Source: Arthrobacter sp. U41
GTDB lineage: Bacteria > Actinomycetota > Actinomycetes > Actinomycetales > Micrococcaceae
DNA length: 64,000 bases
Reading direction: 5' to 3'
Assembly (NCBI RefSeq): GCF_001750145.1
Contig: NZ_CP015732.1
Location: forward strand, 2,232,001 to 2,296,000
Under the pieces are notes generated by a model, which was not told the origin of the DNA, searched no databases, and saw only the letters and a program-made list of their open reading frames with translations. A program made the translations under genes and the position numbers. Positions 18,108 to 27,465 of this stretch are shown in pieces (the first letter of the stretch is position 1; every line of letters starts with the position of its first letter).

Positions 18108-19697
18108 CTACCCCCGCGCGACCAGCCCCGGGACCCCATCCTGAATCTCAAAGGACGCCTTGGTGCTCACGGGCGCCCCCGGCGTCGTGACGTATTCAAG
18201 CACCCGGAAGTCAGCGGTCATCGCGTCCTTCGTGATGCGGGTGTTCACGTAGCCGCGGTTGTCGTTGTAGAACTTCAGGTGCGGATTCCAGGCCATCATC
18301 GGATCCGTGGTGGAACCCGTGCCGTCACCGGTGGAAGTGATGGACGTGCACACCAGTTCCGTCCCCACCACGGGCGAGGCCGGGTCTTTGTAGTCCACCT
18401 TGACGTCGTTGGCCCAGCTGCGGTGCACGTCTCCGGTGAGGACCACGGCGTTGCGCACCTTCGCGTCCACCCAGCCCTGCGTGATCCGGCGGCGCGACGC
18501 GGCGTAGCCGTCCCACCCGTCCATGGAGACGTCGTCGATCTCCGGCGCCTGGTTCCGGTCCTTCTCTGCGAAGAACACCTGCTGGCCCAGGATGTCCCAG
18601 CGCTGCGTGGAGTTCTTGAAGCCGTCCAGCAGCCACTTCTCCTGCTCCGCGCCGGTGATGGTGCGGTCCTCCGCCAGACGCCCGGCCACGTTCTTCTTCC
18701 AGCCGTCGCCGGCGAGCTGGTCGTCGCGGTACTGCCGGGTGTCCATCATGTGGAAGTTCGCCAGCTGGCCCCACTGGATGGTGCGGTAAATCTTCATGTC
18801 GAACCCGGCCGGCACGGACGACGGCCGCAGCGGCATGTTCTCGTAGTACGCCTGGAACGCGGCGGCGCGGCGCTGCCGGAAATGCTCGGTGGTGTCGTTC
18901 AGCTGCCCGGCATCAGTGTTCTCCGGGACCTCGTCAGCCCAGTTGTTGTCCACCTCGTGGTCATCCCACACCACCAGCCACGGCGCCACCGCGTGCGCTG
19001 CCTGCAGGTCGGCGTCGGCCTTGTACTGCGCGTGCCGCTGCCGGTAGCCGGCCAGGCTGGTGGTCTCGGGCCCTTCGTGGTCGCGCGGGTTGCCGCCGCC
19101 GATCACGTAGCTGTCCTTCTTGTACTCGTACAGGTAATCACCCAGGTGCAGCACCAGGTCCGGCTGGTCCTGCGCCAGCCGGGCGTAGGCGGTGAAATAG
19201 CCGTGCTCGAACTGCGCGCAGCTGGCGAAAGCCATGGCCAGCGCCGCCGGCGTCTCGTGCAGCGCCGGGCTGGTCAGCGTCCGGCCCACCGGGCTGACGT
19301 GCCGTCCGGTGCGGAACCGGTAGAAGTATTCACGCCCCGGCCGCAGGCCCCGCAGCTGCACGTGCACCGAGTGCGCGGTCTCGATCCGGGCCTGCTCGAC
19401 GCCGCGGGCCACCACCGAACGCATGCCCGCGTCCTCCGCCACTTCCCACGCCACCGCGACGTTGCGCGACGGCATGCCGCCCAGGCCGTCCCCGGCCACC
19501 GGGTCCAGCGCCAGCCGGGTCCAGATCACGAAGCCGTCCGGCCACGGCTCGCCGGAGGCGATACCCAGCAGGAACGGATCCGTGCGGAGGCCGGCGTCGT
19601 CCGCGGTGGAAACGGCAACGGCGGCACTCGGCCAGGCGGCGACAAGCCCGGCCCCGAGGCCGGCGGAAAGAACGGATCTGCGTGAAATGTTGTCCAT
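18108..19697 (-). CDS. phoD: PhoD-family alkaline phosphatase/phosphodiesterase, Tat-exported
   Basis: A 529-residue secreted metallophosphatase. The start is the ATG at 19695-19697, giving NISRRSVLSAGLGAGLVAAW, a twin-arginine signal peptide. After it come the PhoD N-terminal Ig-like domain and the catalytic domain with SCAQFEHGYFTAY, VLHLGDYLYEYKKD, VVWDDHEVDNNWADE and VVLTGDVHRSWANDV, the metal-binding Asp, Asn and His residues of the Fe3+/Ca2+ site. It would release phosphate from phosphomonoesters or diesters outside the cell. Two further fragments of the same gene family occur at 27465-27510 and 32395-32900. It is codirectional with, and 108 bp after, the SRPBCC gene. Confidence 0.93.
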   Translation of the reverse strand: MDNISRRSVLSAGLGAGLVAAWPSAAVAVSTADDAGLRTDPFLLGIASGEPWPDGFVIWTRLALDPVAGDGLGGMPSRNVAVAWEVAEDAGMRSVVARGVEQARIETAHSVHVQLRGLRPGREYFYRFRTGRHVSPVGRTLTSPALHETPAALAMAFASCAQFEHGYFTAYARLAQDQPDLVLHLGDYLYEYKKDSYVIGGGNPRDHEGPETTSLAGYRQRHAQYKADADLQAAHAVAPWLVVWDDHEVDNNWADEVPENTDAGQLNDTTEHFRQRRAAAFQAYYENMPLRPSSVPAGFDMKIYRTIQWGQLANFHMMDTRQYRDDQLAGDGWKKNVAGRLAEDRTITGAEQEKWLLDGFKNSTQRWDILGQQVFFAEKDRNQAPEIDDVSMDGWDGYAASRRRITQGWVDAKVRNAVVLTGDVHRSWANDVKVDYKDPASPVVGTELVCTSITSTGDGTGSTTDPMMAWNPHLKFYNDNRGYVNTRITKDAMTADFRVLEYVTTPGAPVSTKASFEIQDGVPGLVARG

Positions 19698-19805
19698 GCC
19701 TTCGACCGTACGGCGGCCGGTTGGACAAGTCCTGTGGGCCATGTGAATGCGCGGTAAACTGCGTGACAAGATCTGTTGACTGGGTCAACACCCCGTGCGT
19801 TCAGG

Positions 19806-20271
19806 TCAGAGCCGGCCGCTTTCCGGTATGCCAGCTGCCGGCATTGATTCCAGATAGCGTTTGAGGCTTGCCCAGTTGGCGGCTTCCTGGCGTTTGCCGA
19901 CTCGGCCGATGACCGGGGAGAGGAACCTGAGCGCGCCTCGGGGCTGGATGTCCCACGACCATCGCAAGAGGGTCCCCCGGTTCAGGCTCGAAGGTGAGAA
20001 CTCCCAGGATCGTGGCCGAGGACATGCTTGTCGTGTTCGCGAGCCGGGTGGGGCGGTGATACTCCGTGGTTTCCAGGAGCATGGTCAGCAGCCGTCTCCT
20101 GGACGTGGTCGTCACTTTGAACTGCGTCCCGTTGCCGATGGCTCCGCCCGTGACTTTCTCGACACGCAGTATGCGGGGGTTGTATCTGGGCTCGTTCCGT
20201 TCGTCGGCGACGAAGTCAAAAACCTCACTCGGTGGTCGACCGATAACAATCTCACCGTGGATGCTGGTCAT
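19806..20271 (-). pseudogene. SRPBCC (START-like) protein, one frameshift; coupled to jetD
   Basis: The first ~95 codons from ATG 20271 encode a typical polyketide-cyclase/SRPBCC domain: EIVIGRPPSEVFDFVADERN, EPRYNPRILRVEKVTGGAIG and NGTQFKVTTTSRRRLLTML. After FEPEPG the homologous text moves to another frame, reading LLRWSWDIQPRGALRFLSPV and then GKRQEAANWASLKRYLES, with a stop at 19806-19808. One indel in the G run near 19975 accounts for it. Its ATG overlaps the jetD stop by ATGA, so it is translationally coupled to the Wadjet operon. It is either a fifth operon member with a sequence error, or a recently broken gene. The pocket would bind a hydrophobic ligand; no specific function can be assigned. 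Confidence 0.78.
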
Positions 20272-21557
20272 TGTCCCGGTCCCTCCCGACGGCCGTCCAG
20301 CAGTCTGTCCAGCGCCCAGTCCCAGCGGATCAGTTCCTGTTCCAACCGGACGGACTTCCCGAACCGGTCACTGCCCAGCGATTCATAGAGCGTGGACTCT
20401 TCGGCGGTCAGCCTGCCGAGCGCAGCCCTGGACGGAGTCGGTTCGCTACCCCACGCATCACGGTGCGCCAACAGCGTTGCCTGGTCCATCAGCACGCTGA
20501 CCACGTGCGGGTGCTCCGCCCGGAGCTGGTCCAGAATCCGGAATCCGTGGGTGTCCAGGTCACCCCAGTACCAGACCTCGCAGTCGCGGAGCCATCCGGC
20601 CTCGCGCAGCGACGAGAACCCGTACCCGCCCCCGTAGAGGGCCAGATTGCCAGGGAGAGCGGGCAGGGCGAGGAAATTCACCAGGTTTTCGGTGACGATG
20701 ACGCGCCGGACAGGCAAGTTCAGGGTGCTGAACGCGTCCGCCGAGACCGTCAGGTCCCGTGCGTCGCCCAGCAGCGGTATTCCGGGGTCCAGCGCCCGGA
20801 ACCGGACGAGCTCGGGCGGGTGCAGGAAACCGTGCCGGGCGGCGAAGCGGGCTGCCGGAGTCCGGGCCGTTGTCCCGCCGAGCAAGGACCCCGGTTCCGC
20901 GGGCACTTCCGGAAGGGTCTCATCGTCCGCCAGGGCCCCGGGAACCGGATCGGAGGCCTGCATCTCCGCGGCCATCCCATCAATCACTTTTCGATGGTGC
21001 TCGACGAATTTGGTGTGCACCCCGGGCAAGCTGAGCTGCCGGACATAGACGCCAGGGTCCTCATTCTCCCGCAGCCACAGTGCCACACGGGCGGCGGTCA
21101 GCGCGTCGCCGCCGAGCTCCAGCAGCCGCATTGGCCGATTCAGGGCCCAGGCACGGAAGGCAGGATCCAAGGCCACTAACTCCTCGGCGAGCCCACGGAA
21201 CCGCGCCGCATCCTTCGTCTTCCCCACAAACGCAATCTCATCCTCCGCGGAGGCGAACACCGCCGCCGCCGGCAACAGGTTGGACCCGATAGTAGTGCGG
21301 CCCACCTCCGCCGTCTCCAGCGTGAAATGACCGGCGGCTGCAAACAACTCCGCCGCCCACGCACGGGCCGCAGCATAGTCACTCCGGAGGGTGGCCGCCG
21401 TCGGGCGCTTCAGCTTACGGTGGCGCGGATACACGCCAGTGGGTTCCAGCAGCTCACGCAGCAGCGCCCCACTGTCCCAGGCCTTCTGCGACTGGGCACG
21501 CAACATTGCCAGCGTGGTCCAGCCCTGCGCCCGTATTACCAAAGATTCAGCCGGCAC
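20268..21557 (-). CDS. jetD: Wadjet nuclease subunit JetD (DUF3322/DUF2220)
   Basis: A 429-residue protein, the nuclease of the type I Wadjet anti-plasmid system. The N-terminal half is the DUF3322 region (LLEPTGVYPRHRKLKRPTAA, RPMRLLELGGDALTAARVAL). The C-terminal half is the DUF2220 Toprim-like, topoisomerase VI-A-related domain, with VIVTENLVNFLALPALPGNL (catalytic Glu) and CEVWYWGDLDTHGFRILDQL (the DxD metal motif). The start is GTG at 21555-21557, overlapping the jetC end by 11 bp. In studied Wadjet systems the JetABC motor extrudes small circular DNA and JetD cuts it. All expected motifs are present. Confidence 0.93.
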   Translation of the reverse strand: MPAESLVIRAQGWTTLAMLRAQSQKAWDSGALLRELLEPTGVYPRHRKLKRPTAATLRSDYAAARAWAAELFAAAGHFTLETAEVGRTTIGSNLLPAAAVFASAEDEIAFVGKTKDAARFRGLAEELVALDPAFRAWALNRPMRLLELGGDALTAARVALWLRENEDPGVYVRQLSLPGVHTKFVEHHRKVIDGMAAEMQASDPVPGALADDETLPEVPAEPGSLLGGTTARTPAARFAARHGFLHPPELVRFRALDPGIPLLGDARDLTVSADAFSTLNLPVRRVIVTENLVNFLALPALPGNLALYGGGYGFSSLREAGWLRDCEVWYWGDLDTHGFRILDQLRAEHPHVVSVLMDQATLLAHRDAWGSEPTPSRAALGRLTAEESTLYESLGSDRFGKSVRLEQELIRWDWALDRLLDGRREGPGQ

Positions 21558-24500
21558 GCCGGTCCCGTTCGTCCCGTTCGTCCCGGTATTCCTGGATGGT
21601 CATGTTGCGCAGCTGGGAGTCGTCGCCGTTGGTGTTCGCCACGAAGCCGACATGGGCCACGAACGGTTCGATCACATGGATCTTCTGCAGGGGAGTGACG
21701 ATCAGCAGCTGCAGCTTCATCCGCTGGAAGAGCTCCAGGCCGTACCGCGCGGACTCGTCCGAGCCGCGGCCAAAGGCCTCATCGATGACGACGAACCGGA
21801 AACTGCGGCCCGCGCCGGCGTTCCTCCCCGTCGATTTTGCAGAGCCCAGCCCGAACTGGAAGGCCAGGGCGGCGGCGAGGATGGTGTACGCCAGCTTTTC
21901 CTTCTGGCCGCCGGATTTTCCGCCCGAGTCGGTGAAGTGCTCGAACTCCTCGCCGGTCTCGGTCCACTTCTCGGACGCGGAGAACGTGAACCAGTTCCGC
22001 ACATCCGTCACTTTGGCCGTCCACCGCTCGTCGAGCGCGGTGTAGCCGTCCCGGCCGCGGAACCGCTCGATCAGCCTGGCCACCTGCAGGTACTTCTGCT
22101 CCGAGTACTGTTCCTCGTCGCCGATGGTGCCCTCCGAACAGGCCCGCAGGTCGATGCCAAACTGGCGGACGTCCAGGTCCGTGGTGTTCTGGTGCTCAAG
22201 CTGGATGTGCCGGCCGGGGTTGTACTCAATCCCGGCCAGCGAGAGGTTGATTTCGCCGATCCGGTTCACAATGTCCTGCCGGCGGCTGTCCAGGAAGGCA
22301 TTGAAGGCCACCACCTCGTGGATGGTGTTCTGGTTGAGCGAGTCCTTGAAGTGGGCTTCGAAGCGGGGCAGGTCGTTGCTGGCCAGCTGCTCCAGGAGCC
22401 GGTTGTAGTCCCCGGCGGCCTCGAGGGCGGCGTCGATCTCGGTGGTCTCGTTCGGGTATTTGTTCCGGAAGTCGGCCATCAGCCGCACCGTGGTTTCCGC
22501 CGTGCGGGCGATCCGCTTGACCAGCGCGTCGATGATGTCCGTCAGACCGGCACGCACGGTGCTTTCCACCGCCGCAGTGTTTTTGTACGTCAGCGCTTTG
22601 TCCCCGAGCGCGCCGGCGGCCAGCTTGGCGACGGCGGCCAGCACACCGGCGTCGTCCGTCAGGGGCTGCTCGGCGAGGACGGCAGCGCATTCCTCGATCG
22701 CGGCCGCGATCTCCTTGGCCGCCTCCTCGTTGGCGCCGATCCGGCGCTGGAGTTTGTCCGCCTGGTCCTCCAGGCGCCCCAGCCGCCCGGCCATCTCCTG
22801 CTCCTGGGCCGCCAGCTGCTGCAGGACATCGCTGGCGGACTCGAGGTCGGTCTTCTCCTTTTTGAGGTCCTCGATCCGGCGGGCGGTGAGCTGCCAGCTG
22901 ATCTCGGCGAAATCCGTCACGGACCGGACCGTGCCGAGCTGCTGGTTCTGCCGTCCGAGCGCACCGAGGTAGTGGTCCACCTTGCCGAGCCGGTCTTTGT
23001 TGCCCTGGAGCTGGCCGCGGACCTCGTCCTGCTCGGCGAGGAAGCGGGTGACCTTGTCCTGGTTGTCCCAGCCGAGCACGTAGTTGCGCCGGTCAGCCAG
23101 GTCCCTGCGGTCGTCCTTCTCATGCCTGCCGCGGCCGCCCTTGAGCTGGCCGTTGAGGGTCAGCGCCTTGGGGTACCGGCGGAAGTCGTCCAGATTCTCG
23201 CAGCAGAAGTAGTCGAACCGGCTGCCCAGCTCGTCGAGGAGGAAGTCGCGGAACGGGGTGCCGTGCTTGATGGCGATCTTGGCCGCCAGCGTCCCCGGCT
23301 CGGCTGGCCTGGGTGCGTACGACTCGCCGATCTTCAGGTACACCAGCCGGCCCCGGAGGTTGTTGGTGTCCACCCATTTGCTCACGGCCTGGTAGTGCTC
23401 GGCGGGCACCAGCAGGGAGAGCGCGAAGCCGTGCAGGGTGCGTTCCGCGGCGCCCTCCCACTCGGCCTCGCCGTCGCGGACCCGCAGCAGTTCGCCGGCG
23501 TAGGGCAGCGCGTTTTCCGGTATTCCGGTGCCGTCAGAGAGCCGACGGCGGAGCTCCAGCTGGGGGCGCGGCAGCAGGTTGGGGCGGGACTGCAGGCTGG
23601 TCAGTTCCGCGGCGATCTCGGCGGCGCGCTCGGTGAGCGTGGTCCGCTCGATGGTCAACGTGGTGCGGCTTTCCTGCAGCCCGCGGGAGTTCTCGGCGAG
23701 CTCCGCTTCCACCGCGGCGAGGCGGGCGCGGTTGGCATCGAACAGCACCCGGTCCTCGGCGGCCGGCAGGCCCAGCCCGGACGCCGCGTCCGTGTAGTTT
23801 TCGAAGCGCTGCCGCTGGGCGCGGGATTCCCCGGCGAGGCGGGTGACCTCGGCGTCAATGGCGGCCAGCCGGCCGCCGCCGTTGCTGCGGATGTCCTCCT
23901 TGACGGCGCTGAGGTCGTGGCGCAGCGCGGTGATCGCGGTGGACAGCTTGCCGCCGTCCTCGCGCAGCCGGACGCCGGTGTCCGCCAGCTCCGCCTGGTG
24001 TTCCAGGCTCAGCTGCAGCTTCCGGTCCGTAAACCAGGGGTGCAGCTGGTCCCGCTGTGCCCGGGCGGTCTCGTCCTCGCCGGTCAGGCGGGCGTGCTGG
24101 GCGGAACCCTCCCTGATGGGGGTGAGCAGGCCGATCTGGTCCTTGGCCCGCAGCACGGCGTCGTGGGCCTTTTTCAGGTCGTCGAAGTGGTGGATGAGGT
24201 TGCCGATCCGGGCCTCGACGTCGTCCTCCTCGAGCATGTTGGTGCGCACGAAGGAGGTGATGTTCTCCACCTGCTTCATGGACACGGTGCGGTGGAACAG
24301 CTCCATGGCCTGGTTCCCGCCGATGCCGAACTGCCGCTTGAACGCCGCCGCGTAGGGCTCGAAGGAGTCATGGACGGTTACGCCCGCTGCGCGGAGCTTC
24401 TTTTTCAGTTTCGCGGGGTCCTGGCCGAAGTTCGCGAAGTCCGCCGCGATCGACTGGTCCGTCTCGGCGAGGGAATAGAAGCGGCTGGGCTGGCCGGCCT

Positions 24501-24975
24501 CCTGCATGGCCCACAGCGTGACCGCCAGGGTGACCGACTTGTTCAGCACCGCGTTGTGGAAAACGCCGAGCACCACGGTGAGGGTGCCCGTCCCGCGCAG
24601 TGCCACCGGCTTGGAGTACTCACCCCCGGCGCTGCGGGCGCTCTTGTGGAAGCCCCGGACATAGGACATCAGGGTGCGTTCCTTCTTCTGCGCCCCCGCG
24701 GCCTTGTTGTACTCGATCTTGTTGGCCGGCAGGAGCAGGGTGGTGATCGCATCCACCACGGTGGACTTGCCCGAGCCGATGTCGCCGGTGAGCAGGCTGT
24801 TGGCGCCGTCCAGCCGGAACGTGCGGATTCCCTGGTGGAAGGTGCCCCAGTTGAGCAGCTCCAGACGGTGCAGCCGGAAGCCCGGGGGAGCCCCGGCGTC
24901 GTCCGTCACGTCCTGGCCGGGTAACTCCAGGCTGAACAGGCTGTCCTGCAGGTCGGTCTTCAGTTCAGCGGTCAT
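21547..24975 (-). CDS. jetC: Wadjet SMC-like ATPase JetC
   Basis: A 1142-residue MukB/SMC-type ATPase. The head has Walker A GDIGSGKSTVVDAI at residues 64-77 and, near the end, Walker B FVVIDEAFGRGSDESARYGL with Asp-Glu about 1065. Between them are two long coiled-coil stretches rich in Glu, Arg, Gln and Leu (about 300-490 and 640-800) around a hinge-like segment near 490-620 (PYAGELLRVRDGEAEWEGAA). It is the motor that, with JetA and JetB, extrudes DNA loops. The start ATG overlaps the jetB stop as ATGA. Length and architecture are normal for type I Wadjet. Confidence 0.95.
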   Translation of the reverse strand: MTAELKTDLQDSLFSLELPGQDVTDDAGAPPGFRLHRLELLNWGTFHQGIRTFRLDGANSLLTGDIGSGKSTVVDAITTLLLPANKIEYNKAAGAQKKERTLMSYVRGFHKSARSAGGEYSKPVALRGTGTLTVVLGVFHNAVLNKSVTLAVTLWAMQEAGQPSRFYSLAETDQSIAADFANFGQDPAKLKKKLRAAGVTVHDSFEPYAAAFKRQFGIGGNQAMELFHRTVSMKQVENITSFVRTNMLEEDDVEARIGNLIHHFDDLKKAHDAVLRAKDQIGLLTPIREGSAQHARLTGEDETARAQRDQLHPWFTDRKLQLSLEHQAELADTGVRLREDGGKLSTAITALRHDLSAVKEDIRSNGGGRLAAIDAEVTRLAGESRAQRQRFENYTDAASGLGLPAAEDRVLFDANRARLAAVEAELAENSRGLQESRTTLTIERTTLTERAAEIAAELTSLQSRPNLLPRPQLELRRRLSDGTGIPENALPYAGELLRVRDGEAEWEGAAERTLHGFALSLLVPAEHYQAVSKWVDTNNLRGRLVYLKIGESYAPRPAEPGTLAAKIAIKHGTPFRDFLLDELGSRFDYFCCENLDDFRRYPKALTLNGQLKGGRGRHEKDDRRDLADRRNYVLGWDNQDKVTRFLAEQDEVRGQLQGNKDRLGKVDHYLGALGRQNQQLGTVRSVTDFAEISWQLTARRIEDLKKEKTDLESASDVLQQLAAQEQEMAGRLGRLEDQADKLQRRIGANEEAAKEIAAAIEECAAVLAEQPLTDDAGVLAAVAKLAAGALGDKALTYKNTAAVESTVRAGLTDIIDALVKRIARTAETTVRLMADFRNKYPNETTEIDAALEAAGDYNRLLEQLASNDLPRFEAHFKDSLNQNTIHEVVAFNAFLDSRRQDIVNRIGEINLSLAGIEYNPGRHIQLEHQNTTDLDVRQFGIDLRACSEGTIGDEEQYSEQKYLQVARLIERFRGRDGYTALDERWTAKVTDVRNWFTFSASEKWTETGEEFEHFTDSGGKSGGQKEKLAYTILAAALAFQFGLGSAKSTGRNAGAGRSFRFVVIDEAFGRGSDESARYGLELFQRMKLQLLIVTPLQKIHVIEPFVAHVGFVANTNGDDSQLRNMTIQEYRDERDERDRRAG

Positions 24976-25631
24976 TTGCTGGCCCCTTCCGTTACCTCAG
25001 GACCGGCGGCGGTGCCGGTCCCGGTGCCGCCGGTGAGCGACGAGCGGTAGTCCCCCAGCCGCGCGTCGAACTCCTCCAGCCACTGCGCGTCCACGTAGGC
25101 CTTGAGGATGCGGGCCACCTCGTAGGTGCCGGTCTGCCCGCGGAGTTTCCGCAGGAAACCGAGCTCCACCACCTTCTTGATGTTGGCGCCGAGCTGGTCC
25201 AGGATGCGGGCCTCGTTGCTGGATTCGGGCAGGAACACCGAGACCATGTCCGCGATCTCCTGCTCGGTCATGATGAGGCGGAGCTCGCTGGAGTTGGTGT
25301 CAAACTCCAGCATCCGGCCGCGCAGCAGGGCCAGCAGCAGGCTCACGTTGAAGGTCAGCTGGCGCCGCGGGATCAGCCGGGGGAGGGTTCCGTCCGGGTC
25401 CTCCCGCGACTTCAGGAACGCGTAGCCTTCGGATTCGTCCAGGATCAGGTCCAGCCCCAGCACGGCAACGTAGTCGCGGACCTGGGACGTCAGGGCGAGC
25501 AGTGACTGCCAGATTTTCTCGTCCGCTTCGGCATAGACCACACCTTTGAACAGGCGGGTGACGACGCCGGGAAGCTCCTCCGGTGTCCGGGCTTCGGCGG
25601 TCCTGGTTTCCGGTGCTGCGGCGGGGTTCAT
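24972..25631 (-). CDS. jetB: Wadjet MukE-like subunit JetB (DUF4194)
   Basis: A 219-residue protein of the DUF4194 family, the KITE-type (MukE-like) accessory subunit that bridges the JetA kleisin and JetC heads. Key runs are LPGVVTRLFKGVVYAEADEK, RDYVAVLGLDLILDESEGYA, IPRRQLTFNVSLLLALLRGR, and GANIKKVVELGFLRKLRGQT in a winged-helix fold. I chose the ATG at 25629-25631 because it overlaps the jetA stop as ATGA; the longer upstream frame merely runs inside jetA. The last 20 residues are Gly/Thr-rich and likely disordered. Confidence 0.93.
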   Translation of the reverse strand: MNPAAAPETRTAEARTPEELPGVVTRLFKGVVYAEADEKIWQSLLALTSQVRDYVAVLGLDLILDESEGYAFLKSREDPDGTLPRLIPRRQLTFNVSLLLALLRGRMLEFDTNSSELRLIMTEQEIADMVSVFLPESSNEARILDQLGANIKKVVELGFLRKLRGQTGTYEVARILKAYVDAQWLEEFDARLGDYRSSLTGGTGTGTAAGPEVTEGASK

Positions 25632-27070
25632 GCTGGCCTTCCAAAGATGATCTGGTCGATGGTTGCTTCGCGGATGCTGCCGTCCGGGAGCTGCCAGGAC
25701 AGTTGCTGCGTGGCCTCGGGGTTGATGCTGGCCCACTCGGATTCGGTGGCCAGCTGGTAGTAGGCGACGATCTCGGCGAGGCCCTGCTGCAGGGGGTGCG
25801 CGTCGGTGATCTCGGCGAGGGTTGCCTGCTCCGCGTTGGCCAGGACGGCGTCGATGCTGGCTTTGAGCCGTTGCGTGTCGACGTGGAACTGGCTGAACAG
25901 GGCGCCGGCGTCCACGTCCGCGTCGTCGGCGGCCACGACGTCGTCGTCCACCATCACCTTCCGGCTGGGCTCGTAGAGCGGCCGTTCGAACGGCAGCGCC
26001 ACGTCCACGGACGGCGCGGCGATGTCCAGGAAGGCGCCCGACGGCGGCGCCTCCCGGGTGCCCAGCGCGCCGGATTCGATGCTGCGGATCAGCTGCATGA
26101 TGCGTTTGTTCTCCAGGAAGACCTTGTCATCGAGGAGCCGGCGCATCTGCTGGGAGAGCTGGCGGACGGTCGCCTGGGTCTGTTCGACGGCGGGCAGCCA
26201 GTCCTGGTGGAGGTTGGTCACGGCCTGGAGGTTTTCGGTGCCGGCCAGCGCCTCGATCCGGGTGGCGCGCTGCAGCAGGTCCTTGAGTTCGGTGCGCAGC
26301 TGCGGGGACATCAGGTAGTCCCAGAAGCCTTGGAACGTCCGGCCCTGCAGGGAGCTGCTGATGTCCTGCTGGTTGGCGAAGATGGTTTCCAGGAGATCGC
26401 CCTGGGACCCGTCCCAGGTGGCGATCTGTTCGCGGACCTGGCGGTCCAGTTTCCGGAAGTTCTGCTCGACCTCGCGGAAGTCCGAAAGCAGGTCCTTGGC
26501 CAGGGAGGTGAGCTGCTGGAAGTGGTCCAGGGCCTCCGGGGCGGTCATCACCCGGATGTTGCCGTCCCGGATGCGCTGCATTTCCGCGTCGATGCCGTCG
26601 CGCTGGCGCTGGAGCTCGGCCAGCCGCACTTCCGGGTCCGTTTCCGACTGCTGAACGAGGGCCTTGAGGACGGCGAAGATGCTGGTTAGCCGCGACTGCG
26701 TGGCGACGAAGTCCCGGCCGCGCAGGCCCTCCACCCAGTGCACCACGTCCTCCGCCGCGGCGGTGAGGTCGTAGCGGGGTTCGTCCTGGCCGGAGACGTA
26801 GTATTTCCGCAGCCAGGCCCGCTCGGGGGCGGCCCAGTCGTCCAGGTACTCCGCGGCCGGGCGCGGGAACTTGTCCTCGCCGAAGTCGTCGCGGAGGCCG
26901 AACAGGACGTCGTCGAGGTGGTCGATGAGGTCCTGGCGGCCGATGTCGCGCTGGTTGGGTCCTGTGAAGGCCTTGATGAAGAAGGAGACTGCCAGCGGGG
27001 CGTTCTGCGCGCGCAGCAGCGACCAGCCGGGGTGGTTCTCACGCAGCGAACTGATTGCGTAGTAGTCCAT
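25628..27070 (-). CDS. jetA: Wadjet kleisin-like subunit JetA (DUF3375)
   Basis: A 480-residue protein of the DUF3375 family, the MukF-like kleisin of type I Wadjet. The N-terminal winged-helix part reads HPGWSLLRAQNAPLAVSFFI, and RGRDFVATQSRLTSIFAVLK follows. A helical middle region (residues ~150-330) holds the coils, and the acidic DDDVVAADDADVDAGALFSQ leads into the C-terminal head-binding part with WQLPDGSIREATIDQIIFG. It is the first gene of jetABCD, so the operon promoter should lie upstream of 27070 within or next to repeat copy B. All four genes overlap, pointing to one tightly coupled mRNA. Confidence 0.94.
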   Translation of the reverse strand: MDYYAISSLRENHPGWSLLRAQNAPLAVSFFIKAFTGPNQRDIGRQDLIDHLDDVLFGLRDDFGEDKFPRPAAEYLDDWAAPERAWLRKYYVSGQDEPRYDLTAAAEDVVHWVEGLRGRDFVATQSRLTSIFAVLKALVQQSETDPEVRLAELQRQRDGIDAEMQRIRDGNIRVMTAPEALDHFQQLTSLAKDLLSDFREVEQNFRKLDRQVREQIATWDGSQGDLLETIFANQQDISSSLQGRTFQGFWDYLMSPQLRTELKDLLQRATRIEALAGTENLQAVTNLHQDWLPAVEQTQATVRQLSQQMRRLLDDKVFLENKRIMQLIRSIESGALGTREAPPSGAFLDIAAPSVDVALPFERPLYEPSRKVMVDDDVVAADDADVDAGALFSQFHVDTQRLKASIDAVLANAEQATLAEITDAHPLQQGLAEIVAYYQLATESEWASINPEATQQLSWQLPDGSIREATIDQIIFGRPA

Positions 27071-27092
27071 CGTGTCCTTGATGCGGGGGTGC

Positions 27093-27465
27093 GTGCTGAG
27101 GGTTAAGGCCTAAGGTACATGCGACCACAGACAGGCTGTGGAGGAGAAGTCGACGATCCTATTTTAGTGCGGGGTGGCTCCGGGCGTGGGCATGGTCAGT
27201 ATCGAGGCGCGCGAGTGTTCAGCGAGAACTCGCGCGGCGTCGACTCTCAGCCCGCTCAGGGGAGCGGCTGCCGGGCCCCGACGCTGACGGAACCGGCCGG
27301 CGCAACGTATTCCCGCCGTCGTCGTTCCATCCTTGCCTGCTGACCGGGCGAGGGAACCCGCGCGCCCTTCGTCCGGTTGCACCTGGCACATGCCGCGACA
27401 AAGTTCTCCAGGCTGGTGGATCCGCCCTTGGACCACGGGTAGAAATGGTCACCGTGCTCGGCGGG
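27093..27465. repeat. Direct repeat, copy B (HNH gene fragment upstream of jetA)
   Basis: The partner of 17318-17612. The block 27262-27465 encodes, on the minus strand, only the HNH core DHFYPWSKGGSTSLENFVAA and its C-terminus, with no start or upstream domain, so it is a gene fragment. About 84 bp of unrelated sequence (27178-27261) splits it from the other matching block at 27093-27177. It stops exactly where a phoD-like fragment begins. Confidence 0.9.

Noticed and set aside
18015..19685. A 556-codon plus-strand frame over phoD
   Set aside because: Shadow of phoD, whose Tat signal and metal motifs are on the minus strand.
21391..24924. A 1177-codon open frame on the plus strand
   Set aside because: It is the complement of jetC; GC-rich codons leave the opposite strand open. 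The product has no recognisable domains and jetC is clearly the gene.
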